64,000 nt of DNA from Geosiphon pyriformis (GCA_016748015.1 JAAOMT010000436.1:58091-122090); one strand, 5' to 3'. Positions 22,051 through 33,821 are shown, counted from the stretch's first letter. Numbers and translations: made by a program. Notes: generated by a model from the sequence alone, not told the origin.

Positions 22051-22999
22051 TCAATGTCCAATAATTTCAGAGAAATCAGAAACTGTTTGGGGTAATTTTT
22101 GTTGAAAGATATTATTGTGAATAACTCCAATTTCTAAGTTATTTAATAAAACTATGAGATAATTGTTGGGATTGTAAAAAGTAACTTGAACTTTCTTTGT
22201 TTCTTCTGGAATATAAATGTTTGGGATCAAGATATTATGTTCCAAGCAGACTTGTTTATTGGACTCAAAAATTTGTCATGTGGTTGTTGGCTTTTCACAA
22301 GTGTAAATTTCAGGGTGTTCTTCAAAAGGTGAAATAGTAATTGGTTGTGGAAGTTGTAAAATCTGGTAAGATTCACTTTGTTCATTAAGAGCTATGTTTA
22401 CTGGAACTGTGAATCATCCAGTTAAACCAAAACCATTGGTTCCTTTTTCACTTTTTCCCAATTGTTCTCTTTGATTGACTAATTGTAAACCCGAAATGTT
22501 GATTAAGGGTAAATAAATAGCTTGAGTAATTTTTTCAGCATGTTCAATCTAAAAAAGTTTATCAGTTTTATTTTGTAATATGATTGTAATGTCTCCTGTA
22601 TATCCAGCATCTATGATTCCTCCTCTAACATTGATTCCTTTGCTTGCCAATAATGATTGTGAAGTGATTTGGACCATTGCTCCTGGTGGGATTTCAAGAG
22701 CAATTTTGAGATTGATTTTGGTAAGAGAATTTGGTTGAAAAACCAAAGTGTTTTTTCCTGGATATCGTAGATTGTATCCAGCATCAATTTCATGTGCTTT
22801 TTCCAGTTTTATTTCTTGTCCATTGTTGTTGAAGTATTTGAGTTGTGAAGCAGACTGATTTTTAATGAGATAGATGGGTGTTGTTTCAATTTTGTATTCA
22901 TTACTTTTGCTGGGCAATGGAATGCTAAGAGCATAGCATTTAGAACACTATTGTTCGTCACATGGCATTATACACTCCTCACATAATTTAATGTTCATT
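22051..22999 (-). pseudogene. dUTPase domain of element C Pol
   Basis: The frame 22549-22917 holds motif I (EIDAGYNLRYP, with the usual Asp as Asn), motif II (QSLLASKGINV) and a well preserved motif III (GGIIDAGYTGDITIILQN) containing catalytic Asp and Tyr. After a stop near 22549, motif IV-like and motif V (GTNGFGLTG, about 22425-22450) follow in the same frame. The domain sits between the Cys array and RT, as in family A, so the order predates the split of the two families. A beta-rich linker (22051-22400) resembling that of A precedes RT. Confidence 0.85.
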
Positions 23000-23592
23000 T
23001 GCTCTAATCATTGAATTTGAGCTTCTTGGGTTGGGTAGGTGTGACTTGTAATTTGGTAATATACTTCTACTTCCTCTTCATAATTGAATTCAGCTAATTC
23101 CATAGTGTATTCAATGTATTCTGCTTCTTTCATTTGATGAACATCTTCTTTGGTAGCTTCATTAACTAATGCCATTGCTAGGTCAAAAATCATCTCAGCA
23201 TCATGGAAATAGTGATAAAGTTTGTTGAAAGCATCATTGTATGCTGCATCAAAAGGTGTTTCTCTTTTGACTTTTTCTGAAATTGATAAAGCATATTGGC
23301 AGGTTTAATCACAAACTCCTCCTCTCATTGCTACATCAATCCAATTGCATTCTTCTGGTAGCATATCTCCACAAGTCAAACAAGGGATGTTGTTCCATTT
23401 TTCGTTTTTTTTTATTAGATGGCCCCATTATTTTCTGTGGCAAGCCTTGCAGTAATAACAAGTATGATTTTCATATTTTTTTTCAGGTGAAATGCAGACT
23501 CTCATTGAAGAGAGTTTCTTGTGGCAGTCCTTGCATTTGAGTGGAATGTAAGGGTGTCATTTCTTTGGTTCTGGTTTAGAATATGGGATGTT
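23000..23592 (-). pseudogene. Cys-rich (zinc-ribbon-like) module of element C Pol
   Basis: In the Pol frame Cys pairs occur in the same order as in element A: CKDC (near 23530-23545), CYYCKAC (near 23440-23475), PCLTC (near 23375-23390) and CD-stop-TC (near 23305-23320). They are followed by a helical acidic segment (23008-23193, MIFDLAMALVNEA onward) and a Cys cluster around 22940-22985. Separation between pairs is close to that in A, B and D although the rest of the sequence differs, which argues for a folded metal-binding domain. Function unknown. Confidence 0.6.
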
Positions 23593-24279
23593 CTATTCAG
23601 AGGTTTCTGGTTCCTCTGAATATGAGTTTGTTGCAAAATATGTTTGCTCAGTTTCTTCAGCCCAGTTAGATGTTGATTCAAGTGCCATAAATGTTTTGAC
23701 TACAGGCTTTTCTTTTTCTTCTTTAAATTCAAAAACAGAGGTTTTTTCTGATTGTTTGTTGAATGTACCACAAGTAATGGGTACTCGGACATGTTGTCCT
23801 TGATAGAAGAGTTGTAATTCTTGGGTTTCCCAGCTTAATTTTGCATTGGCTTTTTGAAGCCAATCATTTCCGACAAGGGCTTGATACTGGGGTGCGTCTA
23901 TTATAAGAACTTTGACTGGAATGGTGATTTCATCAAGAGTGAATAGAAAATTGTCAATTTCTCTTACTGGAGTCTTTTTCATGTCATCAGCAGTAACAAT
24001 TACTGTTTGAGCTGATCGGTCAACATTTCTCTTTAACTGTTGCATTAACTGGTAGGTAATGATGCTTCCGGCAGATCCACTGTTTAGGATCAAGTGAATT
24101 GCCTTTCCTTTGACTTCTGCTTCAGTGTACATAGCAGTGATTGCTTTTTGTTTGTTGGCGGCTGCATTGCTAAGCAGGAATGATGACTCATTTGCTTTGA
24201 ACTCAAAAGGGAATATATCTGAAAGGTTGGCATTTTCAGCAATTCTGGCTGGTGGGATTGTGATAGGAATATAGGAAGG
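23593..24279 (-). pseudogene. Retropepsin-like protease of element C
   Basis: The open frame 23593-24132 contains LILNSGSAGSIITYQL, where the catalytic Asp of D-S-G is Asn, so the protease is inactive in this copy. The later block YQALVGNDWLQKA matches the family's second conserved region. An acidic tail follows. The preceding Pol frame extends to about 24279, where the frame differs by one base from gag; an indel or a programmed shift there cannot be told apart from this copy alone. Confidence 0.82.
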
Positions 24280-26174
24280 ATTTGTTGTCGTGCTACAGCT
24301 CTACCTTCTGAGAGTGCAGTATGGTAAAAATCCTGTTCTTCAGGTATTGTAAGATAGTTAGGTTGAGTATAATAATGAGTGGGTTTTGGCTAAGCTGGAT
24401 TTCAGGGAACTAATTGGTTATTTGGGTTGATTCTGTTGTTGTTTGTTGCGAATTAGTTTTGTGGTGCAAATTGGTTTTGTTGAACCAATCTTTGAGCAAG
24501 TACTTGGTAATGTTGAATGGGTTGTCAATACTGTTGTTGCATTGGCTGTGAAGCAGGTTGATAGTAGTCAGTTTGATATTGCAGTCTTGGTGGATAGTAA
24601 GCTGATGATAGTGGTAGTTGATAATAAAATTGTTGTGGTGAAGGGTAATGTTGATTACTCTTGTTTTGTTGGTCTTGTTGTAGCTTTCTACAATCTCTTT
24701 TCCAGTGGCCAGGGATTTCACAGTAATGGCAATTCTGAGGCTGGTTATTAGAGGATGATACAAAATTGTTTTGATTCTGTCTTTGGGGTGGTTAATATCT
24801 TTGGAGTTGCTGTTGTTGTTGGTTGGTGAAATAGTTTTCGACTTTCTTTGTGAGTTGGTTAATTTTCTCTTTAGCTGCTGAGCTGGTCTCTCCAATGGCT
24901 AAGTTCACAAGTTTTGTATAATTGGCTTCTTCCATGGCCATTTCATATCTCTTTGCATGCTGAATGGCAGAGTTTAAATCTTCTGGGGCATGTGGACAAA
25001 CCTTTTTAATCAGTTTATTCTTTAAACCAATGATAAATTGATCCAAAATTTGAGCATTGGAATAATAATCATTAGTTTCAAGTTGGTAAATTTGTCTGAG
25101 AAGTTTGTTGAATTTCCCAATATAAGTCATGACAGATTCGGAGAGTTCTTGTTTGATATTGCAAAAATGATTTTGAAGTGTGATTGAGGTGTTGTTATTG
25201 GTGAATTGTTCTAAGAAGGCAGTTTTGAAAGCTGTCCAGTCATTAAAAGGGGTGGTCAAGTTTTCGAACCATTCGCCTGCTATTCCTTTGAGAAAGTAGA
25301 GAATTGTTTTTAACATTCTGGCAGCATTCTATCTATTTGTATCTCCAGCTTTAGTAACTTGGTCGAGCCATTCTTGGAGACTGGTCTTAATATCTTCTCC
25401 ATTAAATTCAGGGATTTTTGCAATGTATGCTGTTATTTTGTCTTCTTCATTTTCACTGTTTATTGATTCTTCTTCAGATATTTCAGAGTCGTTTTCTTTA
25501 TTCGCTCTTGTCTCAGAGTGTTCACTTTGATTTTCAGCTAGAAAATCAAGGAGATTGGAACTAGTTTAAAGGGGTTCTTGTTGTCTGGTGGGACTTCTGG
25601 GTGATGTAAAATCTTCTAGTCTTGCAAATCAATTTAAGAGTAAATTAGGTGTTTGTGTTTGTGCTTGTGCAAGTAAAGCTGGAAAAGGTGTGATAGTAAG
25701 TAGAAGTTTTGAACTGGTTCCTTGTTCAGGTGTTTGTAAGTGTTTGGCAGTTGTTTTTGGTAGTATTGAAGTATTTGGGGTGGTTTTTGAGTATTGCTTC
25801 AATTTTTGTTTGTCTTTGTTGCTTGTTTCTGTCTCTGATTCAAAATCAATAGAGTATTGAAACTGCACTGGATATGTTTCTTTACAGTACTTGATAATGT
25901 TAAAATTAAGTTCTTGAAAGTAAGTGGCAAGTGTTTCACTGTTAAGGTCTTCAGTTTCCAACTGTGAATAGTGTACTAAATTATTGTAAAGATTGCTTCT
26001 AACTTCTGAGATATTGTAATTTCCAAAAAAATAATTGTTGATGCAGTTTTTAATATATTGGTATACTGATTTCTTGACAACTTCAATTCCGTCTAGAATG
26101 TTGAATCTTTGTTTGCAGTGGGTGTAAATTGACTGGTAATACTCTAGAGTTGTTGCATCTAGTATGGTCACCAC
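24280..26174 (-). pseudogene. gag of element C
   Basis: The frame opens without an ATG; the first likely initiator is GTG-GTG at 26169-26174 and the open frame even extends through the PBS. An N-terminal helical segment (25629-26174) and a Ser/Thr/Glu-rich linker precede the capsid-like region (24792-25316, with GEWFENLTTPF and a F-x-E-Q-F-T-N-N motif). The CCHC knuckle CHYCEIPGHWKRDC follows at about 24695-24740, then a Gln/Tyr/Pro-rich tail. This matches the layout in A, B and D with little identity. Stops at 25627, 25566, 25330 and 24792. Confidence 0.8.
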
Positions 26175-26201
26175 TTTGAAGTTGTTTTTGCTGTGTTGTT
26201 T

Positions 26202-26217
26202 CTGTGGGAGAGCACCA
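26202..26217 (-). other. Primer-binding site of element C
   Basis: On the minus strand TGGTGCTCTCCCACAG starts two bases after the 5' LTR end. The first seven bases equal those of the A/B/D sites, but the rest differ, so the primer is either another tRNA or a related isoacceptor. Confidence 0.7.
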
Positions 26218-26219
26218 AA

Positions 26220-27201
26220 TGTTACTGGAGGTTTTTGGTCTCTTTTTAGCTCTTGTATGTTTGTTGTAATGCTGTTAATTCACAATTATGGGAAGTGTTT
26301 AAACCTCCGATAACTGAATTTATCTTCAAATTATCTCCTATAATTTGAACTGCTGGGCTTATAAGTGGAATGGCCAATTCTATGCCAGTTGCTTTGTATA
26401 GTTACATTGTAGTAAACATCAACTCTTTCCCAGGAATTGCTCATCTGGAAGCTCACTAAAATGTGTAGTTACTTTGCTGTGAAAGTCAACTCTTCTACAG
26501 GAATCTTGTCTGTAGACTACCCTAATGATTATAATAAGAAAATAAAAGAAAGAAAATAAAAAAAATGTAAAAGAAATAGAATTCTGTCAAGGGAAACGTT
26601 TTCTATCCAGGCCTGGAGTCACTAACAGTTTACTGAAATTGGTAGCTAATTAATTTTAAAACATTAGTTGGGTTTTGAGGATTTTCCAAGTGCAATAATT
26701 AAAGAATTTGGTTTTTCAAATTATTTAATATTTATTTCTTTTTGTGTGTATAGGAACAGTTCTAAGAGGTAAATCTAAAAGTAAGATACATTTTCTTGAA
26801 GAGAAAAGCTCTTTTTTTATACAACTTGTTGTAACACTATTTTATGAACTTGAACTTTACTCTTTTCTACAATTTTGCCGAACTAAAGATACATTTCAGT
26901 GAACTACAAGTTATTTCTGCAAACTATTAGATATTTTGGTGAACTATCAATTATTTCGGCAAATTTCTACAAATTTTGGCGAACTTTTGAATATTACATA
27001 TTTCAGGGTATTGCATGATTGATCATCGTACTTAGGTTACAATTGTGTTATGTACAAATTGGGTTATTAATTAAATTATAATTTCGGACATTTTACTAAT
27101 GTAATAAGTGATAATTTGAAATGATAATATATGCTAATTAATGATAAAATTTATAAAGATAATTTCATGTCAAACAATATCTCTTATTTTGTCTGGTAAC
27201 A
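26220..27201 (-). repeat. 5' LTR of element C
   Basis: 982 bp with perfect TGTTAC...GTAACA termini. Partner of 17384-18365. Confidence 0.93.
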
Positions 27202-28072
27202 TCAGCATTGGAAAGTTCCTTACTATCTCTATTTTCTCTGGATCTGTTTTGATGCCATCTTTGCTGACTATATGTCCCAAGAATTTTAGTTCTGTCTTGC
27301 CAAAGAAGTACTTTGTTGCATTTAACTTTAATCCTGCTCTTCTTAGTCTTTCGAACACTTATTGAAAATGATGAAAATGATCATTAAATGTTTTTGAGAA
27401 TACATTGGTGTTGTCCAGGTATACAACTACTGATTTCCACAATAAGCCAGTATAAATGATTTCCATTAGCCATTGGAAAGTGGCTGGTGCATTGGTTAAG
27501 CCAAATGGCATAACTTCAAACTCAAAGTTTCCCACTCTTGTGGTGAATGCCATTTTTTCTTTGTCGGCTGGATCTATGGCTACTTGCCAGTAACCACTAT
27601 CTAAGTCTAACATTGAGAACTATTTGTTTTCACCAAAAGCATTGAATAGTTCTTGTATCTATAGAGTTAAATAGCTGTCTCCACAAGTTACACTATTTAG
27701 TTTTCTATAGTCTACACAAAATCGGATTTTTCCATTCTTCTTATGGACAAGTACTACTGATAACAACCATGGACTCATTGATAGCCAAATTAACCCATTG
27801 TCAAGCATTCGGTTGATCTCTTGATGAATAATTTCATGGCTGGCTGGTAGTACTCTGTATGCTTGCTGTTTGATTAGCATTGCATCTCTGGTCTTGATTT
27901 GATATTAGATGATATCAGTTCTGCCAAATTCGTTTTTGCTGACAAAGATGTCATTGAAATTGTTGAGTAATATCTTGAGCTGCATACATTGTAGTGGGTT
28001 TAGATTTCTCATGTTCATTTGTTCTAATTGTTTTGGTTGAAGCAAATAACATTTGTTTTGTTCATAGATTGT
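27202..28072 (-). pseudogene. Reverse transcriptase N-terminal half of element B
   Basis: In the Pol frame: the HKKNGKIRFCVDYRKLNS region (27700-27755), MLDLDSGYWQVAIDP (27565-27613), [14 protein letters not shown] (27470-27515) and active site YLDN at 27407-27421 where YLDD is expected. It then continues through LKFLGHIVSKDGIKTDP to the C insertion at 27202. The rest of RT is at 16796-17383. Only a few stops occur, near 27359, 27614 and 27659. Codons at the altered site read GAC-AAC, consistent with CpG deamination of GAC-GAC. Confidence 0.88.
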
Positions 28073-28867
28073 TTATGATATGATGTCGACATATCCACAA
28101 AGTTGTGGAAAGTCTGGAATGAGGTTTGGTAGTTGATCTTCTATTTCAGTGTTTAAGTATCTAATGGTGGTTTTGGCTGGTATCACTATAATATTTCCTG
28201 TGTTGTTGTAGATGGGAATTTTGAAGTGGCTGTAATCTTTGGCTGGTATGTCGAAATTGATGAGTCCAATCTCTCCTGATTTGCAAAATGTTGGTTTTGC
28301 TTCAAAAATTTGATTCTGTTCTTTTTCCTTCCTTTCTATTGCTAGTATGTACTGGCTATATGGTGGAATGGAAATAGCTTGACCAGTTGAGATAATTTCT
28401 CCTTGGCTAACAATTTCTTCCTCTGTCATATTAACTGGTATATCTATTCTACCTGTTGATCCAAATTCTTGTATCCCTCTTGCTGTTATCCCTAATTCCT
28501 CCCTTGTTCCCACTGATACTAAGCTAGCTACTTTGACTAGTGGCAGGAATATTGTCTGTACTATCTTTTCATTTGGCTCAATGGTATAGGTTTTTTCTGA
28601 ATCATTTTGTAACATAGTACTGATATTTTCTGTATATCTTGCATCCACTATTCCCTCTTTAATGTTAATTCCTTTTTTTGCTAAGCTACTCCTAGATGCT
28701 AGTAGAATTATAGTTGTTGCTGGGATCTCTAAAGCTATTCTTAGATCAATGTATACTCTCGCATTTGGTTCTAATTTGATGGCATCTTTTCTTGGATATC
28801 TCAGATTAAACCTGGCATCAGTATCATGCATGCATTCTGGTATAATATCTTCCCCATTATCACTAAA
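28073..28867 (-). pseudogene. dUTPase domain of element B Pol (best preserved)
   Basis: A stop-free stretch of 252 codons (28073-28831) carries all five dUTPase motifs: DTDARFNLRYP (I; family AGxDL, two changes), ASRSSLAKKGI (II), EGIVDARYTENI (III, catalytic Asp and Tyr present), EPNEKIVQTIFLPL (IV) and ARGIQEFGSTGR (V). Then comes the linker with SGEIGLINFDIPAKDYSH and a strand reading VIPAKTTIRYLNTEI before RT. It is in frame with gag and RT. Enzymatic activity of this copy is doubtful because motif I is altered. Confidence 0.88.
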
Positions 28868-29760
28868 CTATTTCAGTTTTTGTTCCTTGGTGAGGTCAGG
28901 GAGTGCAATATATTGTTTGTAGTTGAAGTTGGAGTTTAAATTTGAGTTGGAATTGTTGTTGTTGTTAATGCCATGTTGAATAGAGCTGGAACCAGTGTTT
29001 TCATCATTGTCCTTGTTGAAGTTTGAATCAGAATTGAAAATTGATTCTGATTTCAATGTGCAGCTGCTGATTGGTTCTTCTTTTTTGGGGATCGTGTAGA
29101 TCATGTATATTGGTGGATTGTAAATGAGGTCACAATCGTCACAATATTCAAAGTCACTGGGAATTAAACAATGGCAACACAGTCTTGTATTCAACTGTGC
29201 TAGCCATTGTTCTTGCTTCTCTCTAGTGGGTGCCAAGTTTTGGTAGTGTTCATGGAACTCTTCTGGTTCCAGGAAATTTATGATTGGCTCTGCATCTCAG
29301 TCAAGTTCGATGGGTTCTGGTAGGTTGTTTTTGATTTCTCTAATCTTTTCAGGTGTTGCTCTTTCTATTTTGGCAATTGCTATTCTCCAAATTTTGTTGT
29401 TGTCATGTGGACAACTGTCCAGTCGCTGTACAGCTCTTCTTCAGACAGCTTTTATTGGTGTCTCTTTCTTGACCCAGTCGTTGATAAGGATCATGTATTA
29501 ACAAAAAACGTTGCACATTCCTCCTCTCTCCAGAATGTCATTCCACATTCCTTCATTGAGGAGAGTTTTTCCACAGGCTAGACATAGTGTATTATCTCAT
29601 TTTCCCACTCATTTTGGTCTTCCAAAACATTTGACGTGGCATGTGCAGTAATAGAACTTGGTTGCCATCTGATATTCTTTGTCGTCACCACAGCATGCAC
29701 CCATTAATGACAATTTTTTGTTGCAATCAATGCATATTAGTTTGGGTCAGCAATAGGTCG
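28868..29760 (-). pseudogene. Cys-rich (zinc-ribbon-like) module and acidic linker of element B
   Basis: Minus-strand Pol frame: CIDC near 29725, Cys-Cys near 29695, YYCTCHVKC near 29640-29665, CLAC near 29575-29590 and a single Cys-Asn near 29515. About 90 residues of helical linker follow, then CCHCLIPSDFEYCDDCDL (29110-29165), where two C-x2-C pairs are 10 residues apart and give the clearest zinc-ribbon of the set. An Asn/Ser run (28930-29030) leads to dUTPase. Same order as in A, C and D. Stops near 29630, 29610 and 29500. Confidence 0.62.
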
Positions 29761-30817
29761 ATGATTGTTGTTGACCGTAGGTGTATAGGATATAAGTGTT
29801 GTTGGCTTGAGTGTTTTTTTTCTCCCTCTTTTTCCCTTTTCTCTTTTCTTCTTTTCACTCCCAACTCAATGGTTCTTTCTGTTTGTTGTCAGTCCAGGTC
29901 AAATCATCTGTCTCCCAGGTCAGTTCCTCTTTTTGCTTTCTCTTGGGGTTGTCATTTCACGAAAGTATCAGTGGTAGTTCATTGTGGTCAGTGTTGGCTC
30001 ACAATACTTGGTATGCCTTCCAAGTAGGCTTTGGTTTTTCCTCCTCTAAATTGATGAGTGGCATTGATGATGTAACATTGTTAGGTTTAAAATGGCCACA
30101 CGTGGCTGGTACTCACGTGTATTGGCTGTTTTGGCTAAGTTGGAGTTTTTGTGTGTTCCAGTTGAGCATTGCATTGGTTTTGGACAATCAGTCATTGCCA
30201 ATGAGAGCTTGGTACTGGGTTGCTTTCATTACTAATACCTTGATTGGTACAGTGATGCCGTTGATTTCAATGGATAGATTGTCAATCTTGCCAATGGGAG
30301 TTTTGGTTGCTCTATTGGCTATTATGATTCTGGCACTGACAACATGATCAACTCAGCAACCTAATTGGTCCATAAGTTGTCATGTGATAATGCTGTCTGC
30401 TGATCCACTATCAAGAATGAACTTGATAGAATGGCCATCAATTTTGGCATTGGTGTACATTGCTGTAATGGGTTTTTTCTTAATAGCAGTTCTGCTGAAC
30501 AAAGAAACTCCTGATAGTTCCTCAATTTTAAATGAGAATATGGCTGCGAGTGACTCATCTTCTGTGATGATAGTTGGTAGGATATTGCTGGTGAGTGTTA
30601 ATTGTTGGTTGGATCCCGAATTGGTGTTGGTGACATCTTCTGGGGTAACCAGAAGACTTAAATAGTTCTGGAAATTCAGGTTTTGGGTGGTACTAGTACC
30701 CAAATTCCGAGAATGCAATCCTGATGGTAAGTTAAAAGAACTGGGGATCAGTTGGTGAACAACCATTGCTGATCTCCAGTTTTGTGTGATTCTAGGTCTG
30801 GGATGGCCTGATGTCAT
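29761..30817 (-). pseudogene. Retropepsin-like protease of element B and charged linker
   Basis: The frame 30361-30817 contains FILDSGSADSIIT with the catalytic Asp (about 30395-30430). The second conserved block YQALIGND is near 30190-30215, followed by the Glu/Lys-rich linker (29830-30060) with a conserved WEAYQVL-like motif shared with A. It is read in the same frame as gag. Stops after SIIT (R to stop, as in A) and in the linker. Confidence 0.8.
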
Positions 30818-32818
30818 ATTAACTGAATTTTGGGATGGTGTCTGAATTGATTGGGGTTGATAAATTATTTGGGGTTGTGGCTAATAGATTATTGGTGGCT
30901 GCAGTTAATAAATTTAAGGTTGATATACTAATGGTTGATAGATTGGTGGCTGTATTGTTGGCAGGTAAGTAGTTTGATCTTGATTTGGAGAATGATTCAG
31001 AGTTTGAAATCTGCAATCAAGGTTTTGATATTGATTTCCTGATTGTGAATTGTTGCTATAAAATCTGCAGTCTGCTCTTATGTGTCCTTGTTTACCACAG
31101 TTGTGGCAAACATGCATTTCTGGCTGCCATGACTGATTAGGTACTGCTAATGATGATGATGGATGTGACTGATTTTGGAAATGATTTGTGTTTCCAGGAT
31201 TATTGCATTGTTGTGGTGGTTGATAAATTGCTCGATTGTCAGCTAAGTATCCCTTTAATTTCTGATTAATTGAATCACTGAATTGTTTCAATTTGGAATC
31301 CAATTCAGATAATCCATTCATTACTAGGTTCATGGCATGAACGTGATTGGCTTCTAATTCGGCAGATTTAAAATCTCTGGTGTGTGTGACTGCGTCCTGG
31401 AAAGTGGCTAGATGCAATGAGTGTACATATTACAGGATGCTACTGCACAGGCCATGGATAAATTGATTGAGAATTTGTGGTGCTGTAAAATAATTAGCAT
31501 CAATTGCTTGGATTTGTCACAGATTTCTATGAAAGTGTCCTAGATATGTGAAAACTGCTTTAGTTTTTCCTTGTTTAATTGTAGTGAAAGTGTTGGCTAA
31601 TCTGTTGATGCTATTGTTATTGCTAAAGTATTTCAAAAATTCTAATTTGAAGGTGTTAAAATCTTGGGGTTTGTCAACCAGGCTTTGATACCATGAATTT
31701 ACTGTATTCTTGAGAAAATAAGATATGGCTTGCATGGCTCTGGTGTCATTCCATCCATTGGCTGTAATGGCTTTTTTTACATTGTTCAGCCAAACTTGTG
31801 CATCATCCTTTTTACCAGTGAATTTGTCGAGCTTTGCGATTGGTGCGTACGCCATTTGTTGTTGTTGCTGTGATGGAAGTTGTTGTTGTTGTTGAGGTGG
31901 TACTGGAGGTGGTTGTTGAGTTTGTTGATTTGGTATTTGGATGGGCTGACCAATTGGTTCAACTGGTGGTTGATCGATGACAATAACTGAAGATAAGTGT
32001 TGATTAATTACTTTGGGGTTTTGATTTTGCAGTGCTTAAATATTCGGAGTTTTGATTTCCGGATTTTCTCGCTGAGTTTGAACATTCGGGGTTCCAAATT
32101 CCGGGTTTTCAAAGATTGGGTTTTGGTAAGTAAATTTTTGATCTTCTGATTCTTTTTCCTCTTCTTCTTCAGATAGTTCTCATGAGGTAGTGGTTCCAAA
32201 GTCCCGTTGAGGCGGCAATGATCGAATTTCTGATGGTGTTGGTAATCATGACTTAAATCCTTCAAAATATTTGCTGTATGGTCCTAGTAGATCTGTTTTT
32301 CTTTGTTTACTTTGGAATAAGAATTGTCTGAATGTTAATATTGCGTTTGATGTGGGTGCACTTGATAATGTTATATTGATGGCGCTTCTCAGTATGTAGT
32401 GATAGGATGGAACAGTTGGTAATTCAACTCTTGTTTTCTTTTAAGTGAGTGGTTGTATTCTTTTGGGTATTACCACTGGTGTTTGTAGTTTTCCTTTGCC
32501 TTTACTGGCATAAGTAATTGGATATTTTTGTTGGGTGTGATGTTTAATTTTTTTGTTGATCTCAGTAATGATGGAGGCAAAATTGTGATTTGTTGGCAGG
32601 TTGGTATTTTGAATTAATTCTTTGTAGAAAGTTTCCCTGGCTGATTCAGTATTCACTGGTGTTCCTAACAAAGAGGAAATTTTTTTATTGACATAGAAAT
32701 TAAAGGCTGATTCAGCGGATATATGATTGTGGTTTAATCCCAAGTGTTGACAATAGTGTTGAAATAGGAATTTCGTGAATCCTAAATGGTTTGCTCCTAT
32801 GTTTTCTGATTCTATTAC
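30818..32818 (-). pseudogene. gag of element B
   Basis: Same layout as A and in one frame with pol. The N-terminal conserved region (32441-32743) lacks Met; the position of the GTG in A and D reads GTA at 32816-32818. A Pro/Gln-rich linker and the MAYAPIAKLDKFTGKKDDAQVWLNNV start of the capsid-like region (31517-31855) follow, then its second half (30914-31417) and the CCHC knuckle CHNCGKQGHIRADC at about 31070-31110. The tail contains repeated Y-Q-P motifs. Few stops. Confidence 0.83.
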
Positions 32819-32861
32819 TTTTGGATAGTGTTTGTTGGTGCTGATTCTTTGTAAGATTATA

Positions 32862-32878
32862 CCTCACAGGGAGCACCA
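32862..32878 (-). other. Primer-binding site of element B
   Basis: Minus-strand TGGTGCTCCCTGTGAGG, two bases from the LTR end and identical to that of element D. Confidence 0.75.
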
Positions 32879-32880
32879 AA

Positions 32881-33719
32881 TGTTACAGGTAACAATTTCT
32901 GTTGTTGAATTAAATACAAACTCATAACTTGGTGCTCAAAGCTATTCTCATTGTTGATAATCTGAAGATTTGGTATCTGAAGGTTTTGTATCTGAAGGAT
33001 TTGGTTGAGTTCTTTGTATAATGAACAGAGATTCAATGGTGATAGTTTTATCTGTAGCTTCCTGAAACCGCAGTTTCATCAATTTCTTTTTCAGCTTGAT
33101 AGCCAGTATTCCTTCTGGTAAGCTATTCTCAATCGAGTGTTCTATTCTTATTTCTGGGTCTTTTACCAGTCACGTTTATCCTGACGTTAGTGCTTCATGC
33201 GTTAATCCTCAATAGAGTTAGTAAACAACAATAAAATCAAAGCAAAAAAATAAAGAAAAAAAAATAAAATAAAGAAAGAAAAGAAATAAGCTAAGGCGAT
33301 TTACAAGTTAGTATTCTGTCAATAGCCATGATTAAAAGCTATTGTTCCAGTATGGTTAAGTATCAATTACTATTAACATGAAGTGTTGATAGTGGAAATG
33401 GATTTGAGATAACAAATAGTTATTTATTAGATGCTTGTGATTTGGAGCATTGCTTAGATTAAATCTAAACTAAGAGGTCTGTCTTTTTAGTTTCTAATCC
33501 TGCTGCTATATATACATAATTGAAATTCCTCAATTCCTTGATTCTTCATAACAAGAATCTTAGAATTTCTGGAATCCTGTGATTGCTTTAAGAGAAATCC
33601 TGGAATTCTGGAATCCTACGATTCCTTGTCGGGGAATCTTGGAATTCCATATTTACTATGCCTACTTCTTATTGGCTAATAATCATGCTAATATATTTCC
33701 TATATTTCTATAAATAACA
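32881..33719 (-). repeat. 5' LTR of element B
   Basis: 839 bp, starting TGTTACAGG and ending ATAACA. TATATATA lies at about 33507-33514, with two fewer half-units of the palindromic array than the 3' LTR. Many sites show CG in one LTR and TG or CA in the other. Confidence 0.9.
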
Positions 33720-33760
33720 ATGGAAATGCCGACAGTTTATCGTGAATAAGACAAATCTAA
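33720..33760 (+). pseudogene. RNase H end of element A and conserved Pol stop
   Basis: Resumes A after B: the codons for N-G-N-A-D-S-L-S complete the RNase H motif, then RQI and TAA at 33758-33760. The stop lies at the same place as those of B (16796) and D (45056). A TGA just before is copy-specific decay. Confidence 0.75.
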
Positions 33761-33821
33761 GAACATTTCAACCCAAAAATATAACAAAACCAAAACAATA
33801 CTCACAAAAATATAACAAAAA

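Larger units (their letters stand above)
17384..27201 (-). mobile_element. LTR retrotransposon C (second family), inserted in B
   Basis: A structurally complete minus-strand element of 9,818 bp with two 982-bp LTRs, PBS, gag, protease, Cys array, dUTPase, RT/RNase H, integrase and ORF3. The target duplication is 4 bp by position (17380-17383 TTGA; 27202-27205 TCAG); the left copy is mutated, but B's reading frame is restored only with a 4-bp duplication. The left LTR begins TATTAC instead of TGTTAC. It is the innermost insertion, hence the youngest of A, B and C. It keeps an intact YLDD but has several stops. Confidence 0.92.
13776..33719 (-). mobile_element. LTR retrotransposon B (A family), split by element C
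   Basis: Minus-strand element inside the RNase H of A. Pieces are 27202-33719 (5' LTR, PBS, gag, protease, Cys array, dUTPase, RT N-terminal half) and 13776-17383 (RT end, RNase H, integrase, ORF3, 3' LTR). Removing C (9,818 bp) and one 4-bp duplication brings the two RT halves back into one frame exactly. Gag start through RNase H share a single frame. LTR ends are TATTAC (13776, TG to TA change) and ATAACA (33719, normally GTAACA). It is among the least damaged pol copies in the window but still has scattered stops. Confidence 0.9.
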
